A stretch of 64,000 bases of DNA from Kappaphycus alvarezii (lineage: Eukaryota; Rhodophyta; Florideophyceae; Gigartinales; Solieriaceae). Under the pieces are notes generated by a model, which did not search any database, was not told the origin of the DNA, and saw only the letters and a program-made list of their open reading frames with translations. Numbering within the stretch: the stretch's first letter is position 1; every line of letters starts with the position of its first letter. The stretch spans positions 62,001-126,000 of the forward strand of contig NADL03000619.1 in assembly GCA_002205965.3 (NCBI GenBank). The letters are read 5' to 3'. A program made the position numbers and the translations under genes. Shown piece after piece: positions 34,373 to 43,560 of the stretch.

Positions 34373-35530
34373 AAATGAGAAAGGTTGATCTCGAACACAG
34401 AAATTGGGTACGCAGGAACCAAAAGGCCTTTACATTGTGGAATGGGAAACTCTTCCGACACACAAAAGCCGGTCCTCGACTAGTGGCCCCTTTGAAAGAA
34501 AGAATCAAGATCTTGAGGACTTTTCATGATGAGTTAGGGCATTGGGATCTCGAAACAACCAAAAATTCATTACGGAGAGATTCTGGTGGCCCAGTATCCA
34601 TAAGGACGTCTATAATTTCGTGAAAAGCTGTGACAACTGTCAAAAATTCACTCCGATACGAAAGTATAAGACAACCCTAAGCTTCCAGTTTCCGCTCTCT
34701 TTGAAACCTTCTCAATTGACTTTGCCGGCCCATTCAAGGAAACCTCTTCCGGAAAAAATACCTCCTTATAGGGGTGGAACATCTTACTGGATGGCCAATA
34801 GCAGTTGCAGTTGAGGAGGCCAATGCTGAGGTGGTCCTGAGATTCATCGAAAAAGAAATAATTGAACCGTTTGGTCTTCCAAAAAGGATCATCTCAGATA
34901 ACGCCCTTTGTTTTACTGCAACTTCACTGCTTCGTTTCTTGGAAGAGAAGGGATTCAGCTGAAGACAGTTCTCGCATACGCTCCTATGTCAAACGGTAAA
35001 GCGGAGAGGATGGTTGGAACCATCAAACGAGCAATATCGAAAACTATGTCGGAGAATGAAATCCAGTGGGAAGATGCCTTACCAAAAGTGTTATACGGCT
35101 ATCGTCGAAGAAGAGGAAGAAGCGGACGGTCACCATTCGAGCTAATGTACGGAAGGCTCCTAGAATGTTACAGAGAGACATGGAAACAAATATTATCGAT
35201 GAAGAGAGTAGAGAAGTCGAACTACTGGCCACTGAAGGCTGGAGATCACACCGCGGCTAACACAGACAAGAAATAAGAATGAAGAGCCTCCAGTCCAAAC
35301 CTTTCCAGTCGGCTCTAAAGTACTTGTAGTACATGGAAAGCAATGCAGCAGGCTGTGAAGTGGCCGGCCTTCCAAACAAAGTACTCGAATCCTTGCGTCG
35401 TCACGGAGGAAAGACACCCGCACTATAAGCTATGTTCAAGCTCAGGGAAGAGATCAAGGAGGGCCATCCATGCACGTCGTCTAGTCCCTTACCATCAGAG
35501 GCCTGAAGAATTCCTTCTCACACAGGACTA
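34309..35530 (+). pseudogene. gypsy integrase with frameshifts, C-terminal chromodomain-like end
   Basis: Integrase inserts the cDNA. Its pieces occur in at least four frames: the HH of the zinc domain in FHDELGHWDLETT (about 34523), the CC in SCDNCQKFT (about 34627), the first catalytic Asp in FETFSIDFAGPF (about 34715), EHLTGWPIAVAVEEANAEVV, the second Asp in IISDNALCF (about 34890), and the Glu in PMSNGKAERMVGTIKRAISK (about 34995), then SPFELMYG. A last block, FPVGSKVLVVHGK, with WPAFQTKYSNPCVVTEERH and IHARRLVPYHQRPEE in the next frame, resembles the SH3/chromo-like end of gypsy integrases. The triad is complete, but at least four shifts separate the pieces. Confidence 0.8.
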
Positions 35531-36173
35531 TGCGCAACCACGGGGCATACTCATCTTTAACTATAGAATGATTCCTATGGGAGGAAAAAGGGCCTGGGAA
35601 TGGATCATCTCGATTACGCGTGACTACTACGAACTCCACGTAATCATCCATTTCTACATTAATATATGCCTATGTTTTCGTACGTTGAACGGACCATTGC
35701 TACCTCAAGAAGATTTCCGACTATTGATCAGAGTTCTATTCTCATTCCAAAACGGAAGGTTCACGGAAGCAGGTCCAGAGTTTGTGGAAGTCATATATCA
35801 TTACTCTATAGGAAGGTATGGAATGGTAGCTATCGGAGACTTGTCGCAAACATATCTGAACATTATCCGTCCAGTTTACGTATTTCTCAAGAACAACCAA
35901 GATGTGCGACTGAGAGGTTACAGCTTGCCCCCTGATATGGAATATCGACTGGTCCCATATCCTCTATGGGAACCTTACGTTGCTCCGCTCAGAAATACAA
36001 CCTCAGCCGAAGACCAGGATCCTCCCGAGGCCGTGATGATGATACGAGCTGGACCATCAAGTGATCGGGGCGGATCATCGAAGAGGGCAAGGCGTCGGGA
36101 GCAGCGAGGAAGATCGCCAAGAAGATCGCCTCAAACACCGCCTAGTCTCCCAGGGGAAACTATGCATCCTTAA
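35343..36173 (+). CDS. ORF A downstream of integrase (integrase tail plus unknown 110-residue domain)
   Basis: 276 codons. Residues 1-55 are the end of integrase in this frame. Residues about 107-215 form a domain paralogous to the next ORF: ICLCFRTLNGPLLPQEDFRL, VLFSFQ, SIGRYGMV, YLNIIRPVYVF, VPYPLWEPYVAP. It begins with a short hydrophobic Cys-containing stretch. The tail (about 235-276) is basic and Ser/Pro-rich (RARRREQRGRSPRRSPQ), like a nuclear or nucleic-acid-binding extension. Its place between integrase and the 3' LTR is where env or accessory genes sit in other gypsy elements, but no fusion peptide or long membrane helix is seen. Family unknown to me. Confidence 0.6.
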   Translation: MQQAVKWPAFQTKYSNPCVVTEERHPHYKLCSSSGKRSRRAIHARRLVPYHQRPEEFLLTQDYAQPRGILIFNYRMIPMGGKRAWEWIISITRDYYELHVIIHFYINICLCFRTLNGPLLPQEDFRLLIRVLFSFQNGRFTEAGPEFVEVIYHYSIGRYGMVAIGDLSQTYLNIIRPVYVFLKNNQDVRLRGYSLPPDMEYRLVPYPLWEPYVAPLRNTTSAEDQDPPEAVMMIRAGPSSDRGGSSKRARRREQRGRSPRRSPQTPPSLPGETMHP

Positions 36174-36198
36174 TTATTGGACGGCTACCAATTAGACG

Positions 36199-36648
36199 TT
36201 GGCTTCGCGAAATGACAGAGGACCCTCGAGAAGCAGAAGTAATTTCCTTTTTTGCATTAGTATTTGCATGTGCTTCCAGACCATTCACGGGGCGCACCTT
36301 ACTCGTGAGGACTCAGTCCTTATGTTGCGAGTTTTTTTCTCCTTCAGATACCCGTTTCTGGACCCGTTGCCAGAAAAGTTTGCATACTACGTTTACTACC
36401 TCACATTTGGAAGGTTTGGAGAAGTGAAACGGGAGGAGCTCATTAGAGAACACTATGAAACCATACGCCGAATCTACGAAACTCTTGACCAAGGAGATGA
36501 GCCGGTCATCGCACGGTACACACTCTCTCATCATATTGGAAATGAGCTACTACCATATCCTTATAGTGAACCCTATACTCTCCCTGATGAATGGATAGAA
36601 CTCCCACAAGAACAACAAGAGCATGACGAGCCGGGACGTTCGTCTTGA
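36199..36648 (+). CDS. ORF B, paralogue of ORF A's unknown domain
   Basis: 149 codons, starting at MASRNDRGPSRSRS, a polar Arg-containing stretch, then a hydrophobic NFLFCISICMCF. Residues about 21-129 align with ORF A residues 107-215: ICMCFQTIHG, LTREDSVLMLRVFFSFR, TFGRFGEV, IRRIYETL, LLPYPYSEPYTLP. About one third of aligned positions are identical, and spacing is nearly constant, so this is an old tandem duplication inside the element. The ORF ends 11 bases before the 3' LTR, within the purine-rich tract region. Function unknown; the hydrophobic start could be a signal anchor. Both copies remain open while integrase does not. Confidence 0.65.
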   Translation: MASRNDRGPSRSRSNFLFCISICMCFQTIHGAHLTREDSVLMLRVFFSFRYPFLDPLPEKFAYYVYYLTFGRFGEVKREELIREHYETIRRIYETLDQGDEPVIARYTLSHHIGNELLPYPYSEPYTLPDEWIELPQEQQEHDEPGRSS

Positions 36649-36659
36649 GCGGGAGGGCG
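36648..36659 (+). other. Polypurine tract of the gypsy element
   Basis: AGCGGGAGGGCG immediately before the 3' LTR start (TGATGTGC at 36660). This is the usual site of plus-strand priming in LTR elements. Confidence 0.7.
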
Positions 36660-37372
36660 TGATGTGCGCAAATTCGCACACGAAAAAATCTAGATGAGGA
36701 CCATAATTGTATACAGTATTGGAACTGGGAAGATATTTTTACAGTTTTTGAATTTGCAAGATATTTTTAATTTGGGTGAGTGTGGCAAATTCATCGGTTG
36801 ATTTTTATTTAGGACACGCTGTCATAGTGGATGTCAGTACAGTTCTAGGTTGTGGGTGATACTACGAGTGACTCTGAAAGGTCTATATAATGGCCACATC
36901 AATTCCCACCCCTGGCCGATGGGTGGCTGGCATGGTATGGCACCTAGATATTTACCTTGAGGAAATATCTTCTAATGGTCTCTCTGGTTCACACGATTCC
37001 CGTGAATGCATTTTATGGTATTTAGTATGTTTGATTGAGACTTTAGGATTAGCCGAAAGGTCTATATAAGCTGAGTAAAGTGCTTCCTCCTGAGAGGTCA
37101 AGCAAGTTGGCAGACAACTTCAGGTCAAGCTCCGAGTAGGAAGTTGAGAGTCAACTTCAAACCCAAGAAAACTTTTTCCTAAGCAAGTCGCAGAGCATCA
37201 GTGGTAGACCCTGCCCCTTTTATACTTGCTTGTAGCCCTCTCAACTCTCTCCCATATACACTCCTTTTTATTTGTTCAACTATACCACGGTAGCACTTTT
37301 GTCGCTCGCAACACCTCCGTCTTGGGGTAGTTGGTCCTAAGTATCTCTTCTCCCGACGATTTACCCCTATCA
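36660..37372 (+). repeat. gypsy 3' LTR
   Basis: 713 bases, TGATGTGCGCAAATTCGCAC to ACCCCTATCA, direct repeat of 29901-30620. It ends inside LINE sequence that continues to the right on the minus strand. Confidence 0.95.
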
Positions 37373-38950
37373 GGAGCTTCAAGATGGCAGTGATGGGGGC
37401 AGCAGATATCCTACGGGCGAGTGAAGCTGGACCGCCGCCCGCCACGAGCATATTAACTACTTTAGTGAGACCAGCGAGCAGCTTCGGCCCCCTTCTTTAG
37501 CTGGGAGACCATCAAGGAGCTCTCGGATTTGGTCAGGGCAGAGTCCAGATCCTCCTTCCGCGCAATCCCGTGGGAACTCTAGCGCTCCCCTCCTGACCTC
37601 GTGTAGTGTGAATGGGATGGATTGATACACTGTAGAGAGGCGCGTGTATGTGAAAGACTCCCCAGCCGGGATGCGTTGGGGGTATTTCTCCCTCATTGAT
37701 TGCAAAACCTCTGGGGATGGGGCCGCGATACCCATGGATTCCAAAGTCCTTACAGATTTTCCGTGCGCCCCTTCTTTTGCCGAAGAAGTTCTCGGCTGAA
37801 ATCAATTTTCTGCTCCGGTGATGGATCGTAAAATGGGCGAGGGGTAGGAAGCTGCTGGATGAGCTGGGAGAGCAGCATGTACTCCCATTCACGCTATATC
37901 TGATGATCAGCAACACCTGAGAGTTGTTTGCTGTGCCTGAAACAGGAAGTTTGGAACTCCTAGGCTCGGGGTTCGCAAGTATGACAGATGGAAATAGCAT
38001 GAGTTTCATGAACTCCGATCAGCCTTGCGAGGCCCTTTTGGCGCCTGGGCACATTCCCGTAGTATTTGACTGAACTCTTTTGGCGATAACCTGCCGCTCA
38101 CGCCTTAGGATTTGTTGAAAGAGAGGCACATGTGTGATGTTAATGTTCCGCAGCGATGGCAGTTGCTGCGAAGACCTCTGCAAGGAAACGTCTTCATCTT
38201 CAATAGTTTGTCGAGTAGGCGCCTTGTCATCCAGGAAGGGCCGTGAGATGGGCTCCGGCTGCTGTTGCGGGGGATAAATTGGAGAAGTGATTTATTTCAG
38301 AGTTGAGTGACCGCTGCAGACGATTCCTCCGCGTTCTGTTGGTTTGTATCCCGTTCTGATGCCCTCCCAGGCCTTACCGTATTCTCACTAGTGCTTGCAG
38401 TGCTGTGTGTAACACCACGATATTCTGGATCACGAAGCATGTTCTCCGTGAGCGGAACCGCAGCGAGGCGGGAGAACTCCAACGAGGAATTACGGGCAGG
38501 GCCTTTACGTTAAAGCGTGCAGAACTGATTTCAGCTCACGGCTTACCTATGTGCACAAGTACCTGTTGTTCGAGTAGCAGTACCAACACCCCAGAGGGTC
38601 GAGACTGGAATGCAAGTCATTCATTCCGGCACGCGTGGGGAAGTCCGTAGTAGCCGTTGTTCCCGGCTTGTGCATTAATCTGAGGTGGGAGAGAAGGTCT
38701 TGAACGGTTTCTGTCGTTAGAGATGCACAGCCGAGTGGATAGCGGTGTGGAAGGTGAAGCGGGGGTCGGTGAGTTGCTTGAACCTTGGGGCATAGCCATG
38801 TCCGAAGATTCTCCTCCTTATGATTGGCCGAACAGGGTTCGCGAATGGCCAGGCGGCTGTATTTTTCCAAAGTCGGTAGTGTGGGCTCGGACTAATTCCT
38901 ACCCTGGGGTCCCGTCTCGGAAATACTCTGTAATACGGGAGCACGCCGGA
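37373..38950 (-). pseudogene. LINE (restriction-like-endonuclease type) N-terminal half, cut by the gypsy LTR
   Basis: Read leftward. Near 38720-38550 a C2H2/CXXC-like N-terminal region appears (LLSHLRLMHKPG, then LGCWYCYS). Around 38280-38040 follows a Pro/Gln-rich linker, then LPSLRNINITHVPLFQQILR. Around 37885-37460 come WEYMLLSQLIQQLPTP, SVRTLESMGIAAPSPEVLQS, MREKYPQRIPAGESF, LHEVRRGALEFPRDCAEGGS and GLCPDQIRELLDGL. This is the conserved stretch before the RT domain of LINEs with an N-terminal zinc finger (GSAPGPDGLRPxHL in relatives). After a frameshift, LLAGLTKVVNMLVAGGGPAS and SAAPITAILKL run exactly to 37373, where the LTR begins. The RT core is absent. Several frame changes make it a pseudogene. 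Confidence 0.65.
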
Positions 38951-38969
38951 TGCCCACCCTCGGTAAGAT

Positions 38970-39983
38970 GGGGAAAGGTTTGGGCGTTTTACTCTTGGAA
39001 GATATATCCGGTCTATCCCATGGTTTTCAAGACAACCGCAATCAACTCAAAAAGGGTATATCGACAGAAGTTTAGTGCGTTCAGTATCTACTGGGGACTG
39101 CGCACGTTCTAACTATACGGTTAAGATCTAACCGGGAGTACTTTGTCGTCCATGCGCATCGGGGCTCGCGACAGGATAGCTTCAGCGATGGATGACCAGA
39201 GGGTGCAACTCAGTCGCTGGTAGATACGGCGGCGGATAACGCCAACTGTCGAGTGACACTTGGACGCGATCCGCGGAACTAACTCCTCGATAAATGCAAT
39301 AGTTCCAGGGGAAGGGGCACCTAGGGAATCAAACGCCAGAGGTCGAAACGTGAAGTTCGGCGTGTACACAGTAAGATCCAAGAGCCCCGCGAACCAAAGC
39401 CAGAACAGCTACCAGAAGTAGAAAAGAAAGTGGAGGAGTTTAAACGTGTACGGTGTGTACAAGGCGGCTGTGCAGGGCCGTTGGACGAAGGGCAAATTTT
39501 TTTGTTTGGAGACATGTGCAGTTGTCCACGTGTCCTTGTGGACCCCCTGGTTTTACAGGGGACTGATAGTACACAGTTCACATCAAGTAAGACTGCGATA
39601 AACTTTTCGGCATTAGGATCACAGGTCCAGAGCTGGAATTATCGCACAGTTAAACTACGCAGCTAGACAGAAACTTTACTTCAATGAGTATCGAACCGCA
39701 ATTTTCAAACATTAAAGAACCAAATCGAATTCATGAGTACCTTCGTGTACAATGCAGGTCCGACTATACGGCTAAGAACTAACCGGATGGTCGGAGCCAA
39801 TACGCATTTATCCCTCGGTGGTCGTCAAACAATGTCATGCGAGGGATTACAGGTTACTCAGGGGCGTAGCTCCTCCCCCATTACTGTATTGGCACACCTT
39901 TTTGAGTCGATTGTGGTTGTCTAGAAAACTTTAGGATAGATCGAATATATCTTCCCACAGCAAAAATACCCTAAAATTTCCCC
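38970..39983. mobile_element. MITE-like unit bounded by a long inverted-repeat pair
   Basis: The left repeat starts at 38970 (GGGGAAAGGTTTGGGCGTTT, then TTGGAAGATATATCC...CTATCCCATGGTTTTC...CAACCGCAATCAACTCAAAA). The right repeat is its inverted counterpart ending at 39983 (TTTGAGTCGATTGTGGTTG...ATCGAATATATCTTCC...AAATTTCCCC). Similarity runs about 90 bases. Inside are a LINE 3' fragment and unassigned sequence, so the pair may be two ends of one element or of two related elements. No transposase is present. Confidence 0.5.
39113..39381 (-). pseudogene. LINE C-terminal fragment, copy 1
   Basis: Encodes FTFRPLAFDSLGAPSPGTIA, FIEELVPRIASKCHSTVGV and LSCTLWSSIAEAILSRAP, almost identical at DNA level to 40410-40632. 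The shared end, TATACGGTTAAGATCTAACCGG, marks the element's 3' terminus. Confidence 0.7.
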
Positions 39984-40409
39984 TCAGATTGAGAAAGACC
40001 CCGCAATCACAGGGCATGCGAGCAAGGAGATCGGGACCAATTATCGACCGTTTGTTCATGTATACACATTTATTTGTTGAGGGTTGGCCCAGAGAGAAGG
40101 ATCTTTACTCATTACTTGGGGGATTTGTTTGGGTGCTTTAATGTTTGGAACATGTGGTCGGTTGGGGTCCGGAATATCTTAGAGGGTTACTGGTGATGGA
40201 AAGTTCTACTTGCCAGCAAAGTTACCTGGAACATACTACGAGATACGCCCGCCCCTTACTCATCCTTCTCCCCACCAGCTTGTAACCCCTCCAGATCGGT
40301 AGCGACATCACCGACGTCGTCGCCGTTCGAAGAGTTGAGAGACCAGTCCGTCCAGCGAGCAGGCACTTTACTTACCTTGAGTGTACATAGAAAGAAGTTT
40401 AAGAAAGAA
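39384..40409. other. Unassigned sequence with a second LINE 3' end and a terminal-repeat copy
   Basis: TATACGGCTAAGAACTAACC at about 39766 is a diverged form of the LINE 3' terminus. A plus-strand terminal-repeat-family copy starts at about 40118 (GGGGGATTTGTTTGGGTGCT). No gene supported. Confidence 0.4.
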
Positions 40410-41361
40410 CTATACGGTTAAGATCTAACCGGATGTACTTCGTCGTCCATGCGCATCGGGGCTCGCGACAGGATAGCTTCAGCGATGGATGACCAGAGGG
40501 TGCAACTCAGTCGCTGGTAGATACAGCGGCGGATAACGCCAACTGTCGAGTGACACTTGGACGCGATCCGTGGAACTAACTCCTCGATAAATGCAATAGT
40601 TCCTGGGGAAGGGGCACCTAGGGAATCAAACGCCAGTGGTCGAAATCGGGAAAAACGTTTGGGTGTTTTACTGTTGGAAGATATTTCCGACCTATCCCAG
40701 TGGTCGAAATGTGAAGTTCGGCGTGTAAGGCGCGGAAGATGGACCAGTTGAGGGAGCGGGGAGGCGTCGGGCGATGTTGCGTTCCAGGGTTGTGACCTTG
40801 TCGCGGGCCGCCAGTTCGGCAGCTCCTCCGGCGACCTGGGTCGCCTTGGTGCGAACTGCGGCCTTAAACGGTGAGACGACAGTGATGTCACAGGCAATGG
40901 GGCGCAACGTTGTGCCTTCCGGGGTTGGGGGCGGTTGTACAACGATATCGGCGGGCCGGAGCTCAGTGCCCGGGACGAGGAACGGAACCTCTTGCCGAGT
41001 ATCCAGACCCGCGGCGCGGGTAACGTGTGTCGCAATCGCATTACAGGGCGAGTTATGGCGGTGGCGACGGCCGAAACCAGGGCAGCAGAGGTCGGCGGCG
41101 TGATCCCCGAGGGTGTCCAAGGGGTGGTCACAGTGGTGGCAGTTGAGGGGCATGGAGTCATCATACACTGGCAGTCCGAGGTGACGGCGGAGCATGGTCT
41201 GCCAGTGTGTGGTGTGGACCTTCGTAGCTGCCGTGAGGTGAGCGAAGAGAAACGCCGCAGCGGGGCTGCGGCGGAACGCTAGGCCACGGATGCGATGTCG
41301 AATGTCGGCGTCGCTGTGTGCGGTCGGGTTTGGGGCATTCGCCCAGGAGTCGTCGTGCCAA
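40410..41361 (-). pseudogene. LINE C-terminal zinc finger and restriction-like endonuclease domain
   Basis: Leftward reading: WANAPNPTAHSDADIRHRIR, HWQTMLRRHLGLPVYDD, then a zinc-binding CHHCDHPLDTLGDHAADLCC, RRHRHNSPCNAI, VPFLVPGTELRPADIVVQ and IACDITVVSPF. The RPADI and DITVV motifs fit the PD-(D/E)XK-like endonuclease that follows RT in R2/NeSL/Utopia-type LINEs and nicks the target DNA. The end, AFDSLGAPSPGTIAFIEE to LSRAP, closes at 40418. ORF 41195-40692 carries the middle; the last part is in the same frame only after skipping a 50-base insertion at 40647-40696. The upstream RT is missing: the fragment stops about 100 bases from tRNA-Phe. Confidence 0.75.
40633..40710. mobile_element. 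50-base terminal-repeat fragment flanked by 14-base direct repeats
   Basis: CCAGTGGTCGAAAT occurs at 40633-40646 and again at 40697-40710. Between them are 50 bases (40647-40696) matching the long terminal repeat family (CGGGAAAAACGTTTGGGTGT...TTGGAAGATATTTCCGACC). The homologous LINE copy at 39113-39381 lacks the insertion. This is therefore a filled site with a target-duplication-like repeat. Confidence 0.75.
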
Positions 41362-41463
41362 TGTACTCTTGCCCGCGCCTCTTGCTGCTGTGGGTTTTAA
41401 GGGCTGAAAGATTTTTAGTATATAATCTATGCAACCATTCTCGATGTCAAGGAGAGCTGTTCT

Positions 41464-41536
41464 GCCGACTTAGCTCAGTTGGGAGAGCGCAAGACTGAAG
41501 TTCTTGAGGTCCCCAGTTCGATCCTGGGGGTCGGCA
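41464..41536 (+). tRNA. tRNA-Phe (GAA)
   Basis: 73 bases with a full cloverleaf. The acceptor GCCGACT pairs with GGTCGGC (one G-T). The D arm is GCTC-AGTTGGGA-GAGC, the anticodon arm CAAGA-CTGAAGT-TCTTG with anticodon GAA, and the T arm CCCAG-TTCGATC-CTGGG with the B box GTTCGATCC. Discriminator A; no CCA is encoded, as expected for a nuclear gene; no intron. It looks functional. Confidence 0.95.
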
Positions 41537-41539
41537 AGA

Positions 41540-42218
41540 GTCGCAGCTGATATCTGCAATGCGAGATGAGGTGGGTGATTGATCATCCATTCACCAAGTG
41601 TCCGGACTTATTTTTCATCCATCCACTCTGGTCTGAAGTTGCTCGCACATATTTTTGTGCCAATTTTGTGCCAGAATTCAATGTATGGCACTATATCCTA
41701 TCTTAGGTAGAACTCCCCTACTTCTGAGCCCTCTAAACTCTCGCAGTAAAAACACGTATCTTCCCGTATTCTGCAGAACCGAGGAATTGGATCTGGAGCA
41801 GTCTCTTTTTTGTAGAAAGCCGATTACTGAATACTTTTTAAACTGCAACCCACCTTGATGATGATATTTAGTTATTACTCATATTTAGAGTACAGGGGGG
41901 GAAATTGGTTTGGTTTACTGCGAGTAATGGAACGGTTGGGAGTCCTCTATATTTGTAATCAAACCATTGGCGGGACCTACATTGCAAGTGCTTGAGCGTG
42001 TGTACCAGCTAGAAAGTAGCTGGTAGACAGTGACTGACCGACTATAATTTAAGATCGAATTGGATGATCTACGTCTGTCAAATTACCCGAAGATGAAATT
42101 CACTCAGACCCCCCTTTTTAGGAATATGATTTAATGGTAAACAGTATCGCGCATAGAAAGTACATACTGTATGTGCGACGACCGACGAAGATCTTCTCAG
42201 ACCAGGGTGAACTCGACT
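41540..42218. other. Unassigned region right of the tRNA
   Basis: No gene supported. A terminal-repeat-like start, GGGGGGGGAAATTGGTTTGG, is at about 41895. Confidence 0.35.
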
Positions 42219-43057
42219 GGGGGGGAAATTTTGGGTCATTTTAATGTATGGAAGACGTGGTGGGTTGTATCCACGCCGCTAGTGAGTTGGGCGGGATACG
42301 CCGTCTCAGACTAGTGAAGCGAACAAATCGATTTGGTTCTTTCATATTTGAAAGGTGCAGTTCGGCTGTCCCCCGGTGTAATCTAAACGTGTTCAGGTTA
42401 GTGGGTAGTGTCACTCGTGAGCCTAAAGAGCTGCGTGGAAGGATATTAATTTTGGCGAATTTTGGCGCTAAGGCATACCTGCTAATAATGTTCTTCATCT
42501 TCCAAGTGCAACCGAGTACAACCGACCACATCTTCCAGACATCAAAATAACCTGAAATGTTCCTACCCTCCAGGTGGCTATCAAAAATAATGGTGTCACG
42601 TACGAAATCCCGATTGTTCCAGGATGATCTTTCGGCAGTTAGTTTCTACATATGGCATCGACGGGGTATTGGCAAAAGGGATACTGCCGTTGGTCAGGGA
42701 GTGCAGCTGGCTTGCTGTGGGTCTTTTACGTGAAGTGTGTATTCCGTTATGACTATGTTCTATTAGCGACCCGATTAAAAATCAGGTGTATCTAATGCGT
42801 AAAACAGTTCTGCCGAATCCATTGAGGCCAGCTTTGAGATTGACTCAACGATGCAAACTTGCTCCACTGTCACAGTGAAGCTGAGCTGGTTCAGATCTAG
42901 AGAAAGTTGTTGGAAAGTTCTCTACACCTCTAGTATATGGTCCCCGTTCCGACCGCGACGTGATTGAAAGGATTCGTCACTTGATGTAAACGCATTTCCA
43001 GCAGCGTGTAGAACCGACAACATCTTCCATACATTAAAATAACTCAAAATCCCCCCC
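42219..43057. mobile_element. MITE-like element(s) with about 50-base terminal inverted repeats
   Basis: The left end at 42219 reads GGGGGGGAAATTTTGGGTCA, then TTTTAATGTATGGAAGACGT. The right end, reverse-complemented from 43057, reads GGGGGGGATTTTGAGTTATT, then TTAATGTATGGAAGATG and TCGGTTCTAC. An internal inverted copy at about 42510-42562 suggests two overlapping or nested units: 42219 to about 42562 (about 340 bases) and 42219 to 43057 (839 bases). A 96-100-codon ORF pair overlaps the left repeat and has no motif. The right end abuts the LTR fragment at 43069. Confidence 0.65.
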
Positions 43058-43068
43058 GTGAAACATGT

Positions 43069-43342
43069 TGATAGGGGTAAATCGTCGGGAGAAGAGATAC
43101 TTAGAACCAACTACCCCAAGACGGAGGTGTTGCGAGCGACAAAAGTGCTACCGTGGTATAGTTGAACAAATAAAAAGCAGTGTATATGGGAGAGAGTTGA
43201 GAGGGCTACAAGCAAGTATAAAAGGGGCAGGGTCTACCACTGATGCTCTGCGACTTGCTTAGGAAAAAGTTTTCTTGGGTTTGAAGTTGACTCTCAACTT
43301 CCTACTACTCGGAGCTTGACCTGAAGTTGTCTGCCAACTTCC
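43069..43342 (-). repeat. Truncated gypsy LTR copy in reverse orientation
   Basis: Closely matches the final 270 bases of the gypsy LTR (reverse complement), from its terminal ...TATCA at 43069 to CTGCCAACTTCC at about 43342. After that the match to the two other LTRs stops. The next 100 bases (to about 43450, with CTTATATAGAG) may be a diverged LTR variant. Confidence 0.85.
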
Positions 43343-43560
43343 TTTATGCTTTGTGTTTGACTTAACTTGTTGAGCGCCCCGCTCGGGTATGCTGGCTCCC
43401 AAGTAGTCCTACCATGTCATGCAAACAGCCCCTTATATAGAGTTTTCAACCCTCACATTCTGTAGCACCTATACAGTACCTATGTGCCAAATCTGCACCG
43501 CCACAGTACAGTGCAAAGCATCCCTCTAAAAATAATTAAAAATATAATTGTAAGTACAGT

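Larger units (their letters stand above)
29901..37372 (+). mobile_element. Ty3/gypsy retrotransposon, nearly full length
   Basis: About 7.5 kb with two direct LTRs (29901-30620 and 36660-37372), a primer-binding-site-like TGG just inside the 5' LTR, a polypurine tract ahead of the 3' LTR, and Gag, protease, RT, RNase H, integrase in gypsy order. Two extra ORFs lie between integrase and the 3' LTR. The LTRs differ by roughly 15 substitutions or small indels, so the insertion is moderately young. No 5-base target duplication is seen: AGAGA precedes the 5' LTR and GGAGC follows the 3' LTR. Gag and integrase contain frameshifts, while protease to RNase H is open. Confidence 0.93.

Noticed and set aside
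36241..36281. Mini-intron GTAATTTCC...TTCCAG at the start of ORF B
   Set aside because: The corresponding place in ORF A lacks a good acceptor AG, and the unspliced reading aligns with ORF A through this segment, so coding sequence is the simpler view.
35343..36648. ORFs A and B as a retroviral-type envelope gene
   Set aside because: The position fits, but there is no long transmembrane anchor, furin-like site or fusion-peptide-like segment. The two ORFs are paralogues of a small soluble-looking domain.
38297..38870. Overlapping ORFs on both strands as independent host genes
   Set aside because: The minus-strand reading fits the N-terminal region of the LINE; the plus-strand ORFs are shadows.
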